Assembly: GCA_910576795.1 (NCBI GenBank) | Contig: CAJTIX010000027.1 | Coordinates: 1 to 14,396 of the forward strand | Direction of reading: 5' to 3' | Origin: an uncultured Bacilli bacterium | GTDB lineage: Bacteria; Bacillota_I; Bacilli_A; RF39; UBA660 | DNA: 14,396 bases | Shown here: piece by piece, positions 1-6,877 of the stretch | How positions within the stretch are numbered: position 1 is the first letter of the stretch | How the letters are laid out: every line of letters starts with the position of its first letter | Position numbers and translations under genes: made by a program | The notes under the pieces: generated by a model | Database searches by the model: none | What the model was told of the DNA's origin: nothing | The model's input: the letters and a program-made list of their open reading frames with translations, nothing else

Positions 1-139
1 TCACTTCCATTATCAGTTAATATGATAACAAAAAGTTCCTTAAATTTATCTAGACCTAAAAGTGATTGAAGTTGATTCAAAAATAGAAATGATAGATAAA
101 AAAATTGAAGAACTAAATAAATTAGAAGAAGACAATTAA
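1..139 (+). pseudogene. 3' remnant or frameshifted end of an upstream gene
   Basis: Two short open stretches read toward a stop at 137-139. One frame is open from base 1 to a stop at 67-69 (begins SLPLSVNMIT). A second is open only after a stop at 41-43 and ends in the lysine/glutamate-rich, coiled-coil-like KIEELNKLEEDN. A single gene would need a frameshift somewhere in 44-69, so this is either a decayed C-terminus or chance. The terminator at 167-194 lies where the end of such a transcript would be, which is the main reason to list it. The family is not recognised. Confidence 0.25.
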
Positions 140-166
140 TATATGTAGTAAAATAAATATTCTCAT

Positions 167-194
167 GAAATGGTATTTCCATTTCTTTTTGTTT
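167..194 (+). terminator. Intrinsic terminator of the upstream gene
   Basis: Stem GAAATGG (167-173) pairs with CCATTTC (179-185) over loop TATTT and is followed by TTTTTGTTT. It separates the upstream remnant from the DUF3800 gene. Confidence 0.7.
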
Positions 195-218
195 ATGTTA
201 AGATTTATATAGTGTCAT

Positions 219-224
219 TATAAT
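219..224 (+). promoter_or_regulatory. Possible -10 box of the DUF3800 gene
   Basis: TATAAT lies 28 bases before the start codon at 253, just downstream of the terminator. No convincing -35 is present; the 17-bp position reads TGTTAA. The start is preceded by the ribosome-binding sequence AGGTGGTGAT. Confidence 0.4.
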
Positions 225-252
225 AATTTCAGTTAAAGTAGGTGGTGATGTT

Positions 253-972
253 ATGAGTAATAATAAAGAATATAACGTATATATTGATGAATCTGGTGAT
301 GAAGGGATAAATAAGGGTTCAAAATATTTTATTTTAACAGCAATTATTGTAGAAAAAGAAAAAGATTTAGAAATTTCTAAATCAGTTGATTTAATAAAAG
401 AAAACTTGGAAATGCAACAAAAATCACAATTACATTGGAAATTGTTAAAAGGAATGCCAAATAAAAAGATGATTATGGATATAGTAAGCGGATTAGACAT
501 AAAAATAATAAATGTAATTATTGATACTAAGTGTATTCAATTTATACCTTCTAATAATATTTATAATTTTTTTAGTGGATACTTATATGAAAGAATTTGT
601 TGGTATATGAATGAAAAAAACGGAATTGCTAATATAAATATAAGTTCTAGGGGAAATCTTTCAAAGAAGAAACTTAGTGAATACTTAAACAATAAAAATC
701 ATAAGAAATTTAATATTGATACAAATAGAATAAATCAAATTAAAATAATTCCAAATGAAAGAAAAAAACTTTTACAGTTAGCAGATTGTTGTTGCAGTGC
801 ATTATTTCAAGCACTTAAATATAATAATGAACCTCACTTTGATTATATAAAAAGAATAAAGCAAAAGCTATATTCTAAAAATAATAATGTATTGAGTTAT
901 GGATTAAAATTAGTCCCAAATGATAGTAATTCTATTGAATTAAAGAACTTAATTAGTTATTTAATAAAATAA
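253..972 (+). CDS. DUF3800 domain protein
   Basis: A 239-residue protein with the hallmarks of DUF3800: an N-terminal strand with YIDESGD (residues 10-16) followed by a hydrophobic strand, and near the C-terminus LLQLADCCCSALFQA (173-187), the family's conserved QxAD segment. Acidic residues D12, E13, D91 and D178 at the ends of predicted strands could form an RNase H-like metal site; that is inference. The molecular function of DUF3800 is not established, and the family is frequent in mobile and accessory loci. It has no signal peptide or membrane helix, so it is cytoplasmic. Start 253 is set by AGGTGGTGAT just upstream. Codon use differs from the core genes: of 31 isoleucines, 14 are ATA, 17 ATT and none ATC, whereas der has 14 ATC and 4 ATA, which suggests horizontal acquisition. 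The structured RNA at 976-1070 ends against its stop codon. Confidence 0.85.
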   Translation: MSNNKEYNVYIDESGDEGINKGSKYFILTAIIVEKEKDLEISKSVDLIKENLEMQQKSQLHWKLLKGMPNKKMIMDIVSGLDIKIINVIIDTKCIQFIPSNNIYNFFSGYLYERICWYMNEKNGIANINISSRGNLSKKKLSEYLNNKNHKKFNIDTNRINQIKIIPNERKKLLQLADCCCSALFQALKYNNEPHFDYIKRIKQKLYSKNNNVLSYGLKLVPNDSNSIELKNLISYLIK

Positions 973-975
973 AAA

Positions 976-1070
976 AGTGAGCTTTCCCCTGACTGAAGGA
1001 ACCCACAAGGCAAGCTTGCTGGTGTGAATTAATCGCACCCTTCAGTAACTCAGCGAACTACTCACTCACT
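976..1070 (-). ncRNA. Candidate structured small RNA convergent with DUF3800
   Basis: About 49% GC by hand count against a ~30% surrounding. Helices: P1 AGTGAG (1070-1065 or 1066-1061; the 5' end carries it twice in AGTGAGTGAG) with CTCACT (981-976); P2 ACTGAAGG (1046-1039) with CCTTCAGT (999-992), eight perfect pairs; inside P2 a hairpin on GGTG (1039-1036)/CACC (1024-1021) and a small GCA-AGCT-TGC hairpin (1019-1010) with a self-complementary loop. Minus strand is preferred because a sigma-A promoter (1077-1105) starts transcription at ~1070 and CTCACT is followed by TTTTTTATTTT (975-965). Against this, two G-U wobbles (1009/1020 and 1025/1035) exist only if read on the plus strand, where it would be the 3' tail of the DUF3800 message. 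Not recognised as a classical riboswitch, tmRNA, SRP RNA or RNase P. Rfam contains several DUF3800-associated RNA motifs; I cannot tell whether this is one of them. Confidence 0.6.
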
Positions 1071-1076
1071 GACTAA

Positions 1077-1105
1077 ATATTATCAAAAAAATAATATCTT
1101 GTCAA
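1077..1105 (-). promoter_or_regulatory. Sigma-A promoter of the minus-strand small RNA
   Basis: On the minus strand, TTGACA (1105-1100), a 17-base spacer and TAATAT (1082-1077). The -35 is consensus and the -10 matches 4 of 6. Predicted start at about 1070, exactly where the folded element begins. The same bases form an AT-only inverted repeat (ATATTAT/ATAATAT) that could be mistaken for a terminator. Confidence 0.6.
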
Positions 1106-1145
1106 TTATATTATATGAATAATTCAAAAAAATATACTAAAAATA

Positions 1146-1174
1146 TTTAAAATAATCAAAAGTAGTGATATAAC
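1146..1174 (+). promoter_or_regulatory. Extended -10 promoter of the plus-strand small RNA/leader
   Basis: TGATATAAC (1166-1174) gives an extended -10, and TTTAAA (1146-1151) lies at 17-bp spacing as a weak -35. The predicted start near 1181 coincides with the first base before the 1182-1204 hairpin. Confidence 0.5.
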
Positions 1175-1180
1175 TTGTTT

Positions 1181-1288
1181 AGTGATTGATTCGATATCGA
1201 TCGCCTTTATGCAAGAGTTGTAGATATCTACGGCAACGTCACCATGAGAAATTTATCCGAACCCATCAAAGGTTCGGTTTGTTTATTT
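1181..1288 (+). ncRNA. Candidate small RNA or attenuator leader
   Basis: A GC-richer, folding stretch between an extended -10 promoter and an intrinsic terminator. Hairpin 1 pairs 1182-1190 with 1196-1204 (nine pairs, two of them G-U) over loop TCGAT. Hairpin 2 is GTAG (1220-1223)/CTAC (1228-1231), extended by GTT (1217-1219)/AAC (1235-1237) with a three-base bulge. GCC (1203-1205) could pair with GGC (1232-1234), disrupting both hairpins. The third element is the terminator at 1257-1290. The gene at 1321 starts only ~30 bases past the terminator with a strong ribosome-binding site, so this could be a riboswitch-like leader as easily as a free RNA. It matches no riboswitch class I know. Confidence 0.5.
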
Positions 1289-1290
1289 TT
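1257..1290 (+). terminator. Intrinsic terminator ending the plus-strand RNA
   Basis: CCGAACC (1257-1263) pairs perfectly with GGTTCGG (1271-1277) over a seven-base loop, followed by TTTGTTTATTTTT. It is the strongest terminator hairpin in the window and lies before, not after, the gene at 1321. Confidence 0.8.
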
Positions 1291-1320
1291 ATAATATATT
1301 GTTTCATATTAGGAGGGTTT

Positions 1321-1900
1321 ATGAATTTAGAGGAGTTTGAATTAAGAGCTAGCTCTGGTTCTATAATGATTTCAAAAAGTGGTAAAAGTTTTAGCATTGA
1401 AAAAACACTTGATAATGATATATTGTTTGGCTCAACAAATGATAATCTCGAACTTGAAATTAGTTTTAATTCAAGAAATAGAGCTGAATGGGGGGAGCTA
1501 TATTATTTTTGAATCATTAATGAAATTAATAGTTGGAAGATTTGTTTTAACTGGCGATTACAAAGATGAGTTTTGTATGCTTCCAGACGATTTTATTGAT
1601 TTAGAAACCAAAACGATTACCTGGCACTCTGATAGTGGAGTGGATAATGTTTTGAAATTGCAATATGATGAGAAATCAATCAAATTATTTATAATGAAGT
1701 CTAAAAATGATAATGTTGTTAATACAGTAAGAATTAGAACGGATGGCTCAAGTTATGGATATTATTATCAAGAATTTGAAAAATTCTTTAAAGAATTATA
1801 CAGTTTCGCCTTAAGTTACTCACCTGAGGTAATGACACCTAATAATGAATCTCCAAAGAGAAAATTATTGTTATTTGGTAAAAAAACTCCACGCAAATAG
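1321..1900 (+). pseudogene. Unknown ~192-residue protein, frameshifted at a G6 run
   Basis: Translation from ATG 1321, preceded by AGGAGGG (1311-1317), gives MNLEEFELRASSG and runs 63 residues to a stop at 1510-1512. The adjacent frame continues without interruption to a stop at 1898-1900 (ending FGKKTPRK). The frames meet at six G (1490-1495). Removing one G joins residues ~58 and onward into a single ~192-residue product (...RNRAEWG then SYIIFESLMKLIVGRF...). The protein is soluble-looking, with alternating strand-like segments and aromatic-rich SSYGYYYQEFEKFF near the end. No family is recognised. Explanations are a real disabling mutation, a sequencing or assembly error in the homopolymer, or slippage at the G run acting as a phase-variable switch. 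It lies behind an RNA leader with its own terminator, so expression may be attenuated. Confidence 0.6.
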
Positions 1901-1997
1901 AAATGTAATAATTTATTTTAGTCTTTTTAAAAGTTGTTATAAAGAAATATAGATTTTTTCTTTCTGAAATTATATAATAGTAAAAAGGAGTGATAAT

Positions 1998-2987
1998 ATG
2001 AAAGATTTTACAAATGAAAAAGTAAGTAAAGAATATAATAAGTTTAAAAAGATGTTTGTAATCGGCTTACTATCCATTGTACTTGCCAATTTAGCGCTTG
2101 TTTGGTATGCAACCAAAGAAACAAAATCTATGCACCAACTAATATTAGACAATGTAGAAGAAGGTAAAAAGGGACATATTGATGTCACAAATGTATCAGA
2201 TTACTTTGCTTATTATCCAGGAGATAGAAATAAATTCTACTTTGTAATGGACCAAGAAGACTATCTATATATTATTAGAATGAGTCCTTCTAATGATACT
2301 AAATTAATCAATACACTGGAAAAAGACGAAATCGCAAAAATAGACGGAGTTACCAAAAAAATTCCTTCAGATATTAAGGAAATTGCTTTAGAAGTTTATA
2401 ACGAAATGCTAGAGGCAGAAGAAAATGAACCAATTACTGTAGATGACTTTGAAAATTACTTTGGAGCAATTTACTTAGATTTAGAAGCGAATCCTTTTGG
2501 TATAGAAGAACTAGCTTTATTACTTATATTTTTATTAGCACTTTTCGGTCTTGGATTTGGACTATATGGTGGTATTAGTATCTGGAGATTCAAAAGAAAG
2601 ATAAACAAGTTAACGACAGAAGAAAGAGAACAAATCGATCAAGAAATGAATGATTCCAATGCTTTCTACTATGCCAATGCACACACCTATTTGACCACCC
2701 ATTATATTGTAAACTTTGCCTCTACTTTTGAAGCAATTCCATATAGTGATGTTATATGGGTATATCAATTCATTCAACGTAGAAATGGGATCAAAGCAAG
2801 CCAAAGTGTTATTGTAATGACCAAAGATGGCAAAAGACATACGATAGCTACTTTAAATGGATTAACAAAAAAAGCAAAGGATGTCTTTGATGAAATATTA
2901 GAAACAATCGCAAAGAAAAGTACCAATGCATTAATTGGATATACCAGTGAAAATCGAAAGCAAGTAAAAGAGAAGATTGAAAAATAA
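1998..2987 (+). CDS. Unknown membrane protein with two helices
   Basis: A 329-residue protein with a short basic N-terminal tail, membrane helix 1 at ~19-38, an acidic extracytoplasmic segment at ~40-165 (YFAYYPGDRNKFYFVMDQ, then lysine/glutamate-rich), helix 2 at ~168-196 and a cytoplasmic C-terminal domain at ~215-315. That domain has a strand-rich pattern (THYIVNF, DVIWVYQF, SVIVMTKDG, RHTIATLNG) followed by a helix, reminiscent of PH-like domains in small Firmicute membrane proteins; this is a fold impression only. Start 1998 has AAGGAGTG upstream, and TATAAT at 1973-1978 is a plausible -10. The gene ends inside its own terminator. No neighbour reveals its role. Confidence 0.75.
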   Translation: MKDFTNEKVSKEYNKFKKMFVIGLLSIVLANLALVWYATKETKSMHQLILDNVEEGKKGHIDVTNVSDYFAYYPGDRNKFYFVMDQEDYLYIIRMSPSNDTKLINTLEKDEIAKIDGVTKKIPSDIKEIALEVYNEMLEAEENEPITVDDFENYFGAIYLDLEANPFGIEELALLLIFLLALFGLGFGLYGGISIWRFKRKINKLTTEEREQIDQEMNDSNAFYYANAHTYLTTHYIVNFASTFEAIPYSDVIWVYQFIQRRNGIKASQSVIVMTKDGKRHTIATLNGLTKKAKDVFDEILETIAKKSTNALIGYTSENRKQVKEKIEK

Positions 2988-2998
2988 TCTTCTTTTTC
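2971..2998 (+). terminator. Terminator overlapping the stop codon
   Basis: AGAAGATT (2971-2978) pairs with AATCTTCT (2986-2993), loop of seven bases, followed by TTTCT. The stop codon 2985-2987 lies in the hairpin. Confidence 0.6.
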
Positions 2999-3050
2999 TG
3001 ACAAAAAATGTCAATTTGATTGGAATCCAAGTGAATCTCTTCTTTTTTTA

Positions 3051-3059
3051 TGGTATACT
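3051..3059 (+). promoter_or_regulatory. Extended -10 promoter of the ABC transporter gene
   Basis: TGGTATACT lies 21 bases before the start codon. No clear -35 is visible. Confidence 0.5.
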
Positions 3060-3080
3060 ATAACTAGTATAGGTGAGAAT

Positions 3081-4787
3081 ATGAAAAAGAAAAAAACAAA
3101 AATTCAAATTGAAAATAAAAAAATATTAAAAAAAACATGGAAAGAATTTTCTTTAAAATTTGTAACATCTATTCTGATGCGTGGAATTCTCATGATTTTA
3201 CCAGTATGGTACAGTGATGCGATTGATTGGGCCTCAAAAGGAAATTTTGAAAAAGCCTATCATTTGATTATTCTTTCATTGTTGGTTTATATTGCCTATT
3301 ATATTGTAGAATCATTAAACAGCATTGTTTTTTGGAATTTATACAACCGTTTATATAAAAGATATACAAGACTTGCAACCTATTCTACATTTCAAAATTC
3401 TATCTATAGTTTATCTCGATTTAGCTTAGGAGAATATGGAAACATATTAAATAATGATGTAGATGTCATATGTGCATTTTATTCTAATGGTGTTATGCGT
3501 ATTGTTCAAATATTAGAATTTTTGATTATTTATTCCTACTTTTTTACTTTAAATATTTATATATTTTTAATTACAGTTGCAGTATCACTTTTAATGCTTG
3601 GTGTCTACATGATTAGTAGTAAAAGAACACAACAATTGAATCTACTGAGAAAATCAACATTAGATAATAAAACAGCAACCTTACACGAAGTATTTTTAGG
3701 AATTAAGGAAATCAAAGGACTTCATGTATTTAAAAATATTAACAATCGTGTGAAAGAAAAAAGTCTTACATATTTAGATGCGAATGCAAAATATGATAAA
3801 TTCACGGTTAATGTAAAAGCTTTTGTATTAGCTGTTATTCAGTCGGCACGATTTGGACTTGTCTTTTATGGTCTATATTTAATGTCAAAAGGACAAATGA
3901 CATTAGGTGTCATTATGTTAATTTATACCTATTATCAAAAAATTATTGATAACTTTGGAGTTATCAATACAGTTAGTATTGAGTTACAAAATTTAAAAGT
4001 TTCATTTGCTCGTTTCAATAAGATACTAGAATACTCTAAGGATAACGAAGAAATAGAAACTTCAAATTCCCATATATTTCAAGGAAACATTCAATTTGTA
4101 GATGTATTATATGGAAATAAAAATGACCCTATTTTAGATATGGCTTCCTTTGAAATTCCATCCAATCAAATTACAGTCATCACAGGAAAAGCAGGAAGTG
4201 GAAAAACAGGAGTATTTGATTTACTACTAAAATTAAATCAGAAACATAGTGGAGAAATTACAATAGATGAAGTTCCCATTGAGAAAATCGATGGAGATAG
4301 CTATTATAATCTGATTGCTTCTGTTCGAAAAACACCAAGTTTCTTTGATATTTCTATTAAAGATAATCTAATGTTGGTAGAACAAGATTTTAATAAAATA
4401 GTGGAGATTTGTAAAGTATTACAAATACATGATTACATTTGCAGTCTATCACAAGGATATGATACCCCAATCCTGAGTAAAGAAGAAAACATTTCGAATA
4501 ATGTAAAACAATTGCTTGCAATCGCAAGGGCCTTACTAAAGGATTCCAAAATTATGTTGTTTGATGAGTCATTAAGTGTACTAGAAAAACATAGTAGTGA
4601 AATCGTTTTAAATCTTTTAAATAAATTAAAAGAAAATCATACCATTATGATTATTTCTAGGGAAAAAGATATTCTAAAATATGCAGATCAAATTATCGTC
4701 ATTCATGATAATAAAATTGCTGAAGTAGGAACACACAATACTCTAATGAAACATAAAGGAATCTATTCTAATTTATATGGTGCTTAA
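3081..4787 (+). CDS. ABC exporter half-transporter with degenerate ATPase motifs
   Basis: A 568-residue type IV ABC exporter (TMD-NBD fusion): six-helix transmembrane domain at ~20-305, nucleotide-binding domain at ~335-565. Walker A GKAGSGKT (369-376) and Walker B IMLFDE (491-496, with catalytic E496) are intact. The other catalytic motifs are not: the Q-loop glutamine is K417 (VRKTPSFF), the LSGGQ signature is ISNNV (471-475), and the H-loop histidine is R527 (IISREKD). The D-loop reads SVLE instead of SALD. In heterodimeric exporters one subunit often has a degenerate site, but usually not all three of these while keeping the Glu, and no partner half-transporter is nearby. It should bind ATP, but its hydrolysis and transport activity are doubtful as a homodimer. 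Substrate unknown. The start has GGTGAG upstream; a single-gene unit is likely. Confidence 0.9.
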   Translation: MKKKKTKIQIENKKILKKTWKEFSLKFVTSILMRGILMILPVWYSDAIDWASKGNFEKAYHLIILSLLVYIAYYIVESLNSIVFWNLYNRLYKRYTRLATYSTFQNSIYSLSRFSLGEYGNILNNDVDVICAFYSNGVMRIVQILEFLIIYSYFFTLNIYIFLITVAVSLLMLGVYMISSKRTQQLNLLRKSTLDNKTATLHEVFLGIKEIKGLHVFKNINNRVKEKSLTYLDANAKYDKFTVNVKAFVLAVIQSARFGLVFYGLYLMSKGQMTLGVIMLIYTYYQKIIDNFGVINTVSIELQNLKVSFARFNKILEYSKDNEEIETSNSHIFQGNIQFVDVLYGNKNDPILDMASFEIPSNQITVITGKAGSGKTGVFDLLLKLNQKHSGEITIDEVPIEKIDGDSYYNLIASVRKTPSFFDISIKDNLMLVEQDFNKIVEICKVLQIHDYICSLSQGYDTPILSKEENISNNVKQLLAIARALLKDSKIMLFDESLSVLEKHSSEIVLNLLNKLKENHTIMIISREKDILKYADQIIVIHDNKIAEVGTHNTLMKHKGIYSNLYGA

Positions 4788-4880
4788 AAATAAATTTTGA
4801 CATATAGAATGGATTTGAAAGTTGCTATTCTTTCTAAAATCGGATATAATAATACTATATTTTACATAAGGAGTCTAAAA

Positions 4881-6137
4881 ATGAAAAAGATAATGTATAT
4901 AAGTGCCATATTATTTATAATGGCTATTGGAATTCCACATGCAAAAGCTTATAGTGTCTCAACTATGGATTCTAAATATGGAATTTATTGTAACTATAAA
5001 AATGCAGAAGGAGAAAACTATTCTTTCTCATACACTGCTGATGATATCAATCAAGATTTTTATATGGAAACTGACGATTTTATCAAATTAGGTGTTGCAA
5101 TTGAAAGTGGAAGACCAGGAAAAACACTTGAAGAAGATATAGAGTGGTTAAGAAAAAGTGGATTGGTAAACGATCAATCTAATTTTACCTGCCCCAAAGA
5201 GAACCCTTTTGGTGTCACTGGTTTAACTTTAGATGAATTAGCTTGCAATGAACATGGATGTCAAACAGGTATTATTCCAACATCTTATGAATCTTTTTCT
5301 TGTAAGTATAAAGGACAAACATCTGGTAGTATTTTGAAAATCGACTATACCAGTAGTGCTTTATATCCAAATGGTCAGGTTCACATTGAATATCCAGATG
5401 GGACAACTCAAGTATTGACAGGAACGAGTATTCCTTCTGTACTTGGTCACAATATTACGAGTTCTTGTGCTGAACTTTACTATGTATCATCTGCAAAAGA
5501 AATAAAATTATCTACAGATACAAATCATTCAAATTCTACCAATCCTACTTTAGCAGATTTATGTAAGTCATATAAAATCAATGACATTGAACGTTTTTGT
5601 GCAGAAGGAAAATCTTGTTCTTATGAAGAGATGTTTTGTCCAACATCGACAATAGGAAATAAAGTAGATCATGGCCAATTAAAAGGATGCGATATAAAAG
5701 ATATCCCAGAACAACTACCTATTTATATCAGTAACATTATTAATTTAATGAAAATTTTAGTTCCAATTTTACTAGTTATTATGGGTATGTTTGATTTCGC
5801 AAGAGCCGTAATGTCTAGTGATGAAAAACAGATGAAAGAAGCACAGAGTCGTTTTATTCGTAGAACTTTAGCGGCTGCGATTGTGTTCTTTGTTATCGCG
5901 ATTGTACAATTTGTTTTTGGAGCAATTGGAACAGATGATAATATTTTAGGTTGTGTGGATTGTTTTATCAATGGAGATTGTAAGACGACACAACAAAAAA
6001 AGCAGGAATGTATTAGTGAAATATCCAAAGAATGTGGTAATAATTGTTATAAAAAAGTAGGAAGCAATAGTTCAGAAGCATTTTTGAATTGTGTGAATGC
6101 TTGTCAAGAACAAAATAATTCAGCATGTGAAAAATAA
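4881..6137 (+). CDS. Secreted cysteine-rich protein with VirB2/TrbC-like segment
   Basis: The start at 4881 is chosen because AAGGAG (4868-4873) precedes it and it opens a classic signal peptide (MKKIMYISAILFIMAIGIP..., predicted cleavage after AKA, residue 23). A TTG start at 4797 would bury the signal. The 418-residue product has a long extracytoplasmic region (~24-280), two membrane helices (~282-307 and ~328-351) joined by a short charged loop DEKQMKEAQSRFIRR, and a C-terminal cysteine-rich tail (352-418). The two-helix segment with a basic loop resembles TrbC/VirB2-type pilin subunits. It holds 20 cysteines, all outside the signal peptide and mostly in CxnC pairs, suggesting disulfides or metal binding. 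No other secretion or conjugation gene is in the window, so a type IV secretion role is not supported. Possibly a surface protein. Confidence 0.75.
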   Translation: MKKIMYISAILFIMAIGIPHAKAYSVSTMDSKYGIYCNYKNAEGENYSFSYTADDINQDFYMETDDFIKLGVAIESGRPGKTLEEDIEWLRKSGLVNDQSNFTCPKENPFGVTGLTLDELACNEHGCQTGIIPTSYESFSCKYKGQTSGSILKIDYTSSALYPNGQVHIEYPDGTTQVLTGTSIPSVLGHNITSSCAELYYVSSAKEIKLSTDTNHSNSTNPTLADLCKSYKINDIERFCAEGKSCSYEEMFCPTSTIGNKVDHGQLKGCDIKDIPEQLPIYISNIINLMKILVPILLVIMGMFDFARAVMSSDEKQMKEAQSRFIRRTLAAAIVFFVIAIVQFVFGAIGTDDNILGCVDCFINGDCKTTQQKKQECISEISKECGNNCYKKVGSNSSEAFLNCVNACQEQNNSACEK

Positions 6138-6140
6138 TAG

Positions 6141-6167
6141 AAAGGGAAAGTCAATCTTTCCTTTTTG
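6141..6167 (+). terminator. Terminator of the cysteine-rich protein gene
   Basis: GGAAAG (6145-6150) pairs with CTTTCC (6156-6161) over TCAAT, extended by A-U and G-U pairs and followed by TTTTT. Confidence 0.7.
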
Positions 6168-6190
6168 TATCATATGAAATAAATCCAATT

Positions 6191-6219
6191 TTGACAAAAT
6201 ATGGATAACATGTTATAAT
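6191..6219 (+). promoter_or_regulatory. Near-perfect sigma-A promoter of engB
   Basis: TTGACA (6191-6196), 17-base spacer, TATAAT (6214-6219) with an upstream TGT making the extended -10 TGTTATAAT. It is the only promoter here with consensus at both boxes, suggesting strong constitutive transcription. Confidence 0.85.
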
Positions 6220-6247
6220 TTGTTTCGTCATATACGAGGTGGTATAA

Positions 6248-6829
6248 ATGAAAATTAATTCTGTGGATTTGACCATTAGTGCAGTCAGACGTAGTCAATA
6301 TCCAACCGATAATAAACCAGAATTTTTGCTTGTAGGACGTTCAAATGTTGGAAAAAGCAGTTTTATCAATACACTAATTAATCGTAAAAATTATGCAAGA
6401 ACCTCATCTAATCCAGGAAAAACGCAAACTATCAATTTTTACTTGGTCAATGAAATGTTCTATTTGGTAGATGCACCAGGATATGGATTTGCCAATTTAA
6501 GTAAAAACAAAAAGAAAAAGTTTGGATTAATGATGGAAGATTATCTCACAAGTAGAGAAAATTTAAAACAAGTTTTTATGCTCATTGATTTTCGTCATAA
6601 ACCAAGTAGCGATGATATTTTAATGTATAATTTCTTAAAACATTACAAAATTCCTGTTACGATTGTGGCTACAAAATCCGATAAAATAGGAATTACCAAA
6701 CAACAATCACAACGCAGTATGTTATTAAATGAACTGGATTTAGTAGTGGGTGATGATTTCATTGTCTTCTCTAACGTAACCAAAACAGGAAAAAATGAAG
6801 TACAAGAAAAAATAGAAAGAATCATTTGA
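6248..6829 (+). CDS. engB: Ribosome biogenesis GTPase EngB (YsxC/YihA)
   Basis: 193 residues, the usual size for the family. A single TrmE-Era-EngA-EngB-type G domain: G1 GRSNVGKS (30-37), switch segment NPGKTQTINFY (55-65), G3 DAPGYG (75-80), G4 TKSD (142-145). It binds and hydrolyses GTP in the cytoplasm and is needed for late assembly of the 50S subunit. Start 6248 is set by AGGTGG (6237-6242). It probably heads a two-gene unit with the unknown gene at 6878. In Bacillus it follows lonA; here it lies instead near der, another 50S-assembly GTPase. Confidence 0.97.
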   Translation: MKINSVDLTISAVRRSQYPTDNKPEFLLVGRSNVGKSSFINTLINRKNYARTSSNPGKTQTINFYLVNEMFYLVDAPGYGFANLSKNKKKKFGLMMEDYLTSRENLKQVFMLIDFRHKPSSDDILMYNFLKHYKIPVTIVATKSDKIGITKQQSQRSMLLNELDLVVGDDFIVFSNVTKTGKNEVQEKIERII

Positions 6830-6877
6830 TATAGTTGCAAAAAGAAAGAGGTCACATACAATAAGTTAGGTGATCAC

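Noticed and set aside
1077..1097. AT-only inverted repeat taken as a terminator after the 976-1070 element
   Set aside because: No G-C pair and no T run on the plus strand; the same bases fit a minus-strand -10 and spacer better.
976..1288. Known riboswitch, T-box, tmRNA, SRP RNA, ribozyme or tracrRNA
   Set aside because: Compared from memory with conserved cores of these classes on both strands; none of the signature motifs is present.
1186..1320. Open reading frame extending the 1321 gene upstream
   Set aside because: It runs through the RNA hairpins and terminator, has no ribosome-binding site, and ATG 1321 has a strong one.
4797..4880. TTG start for the cysteine-rich protein
   Set aside because: It would place 28 residues before an obvious signal peptide; AAGGAG precedes the ATG at 4881.
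4881..6137. Type IV secretion or conjugation locus
   Set aside because: Only a pilin-like segment is present; no ATPase, coupling protein, relaxase or channel gene lies nearby.
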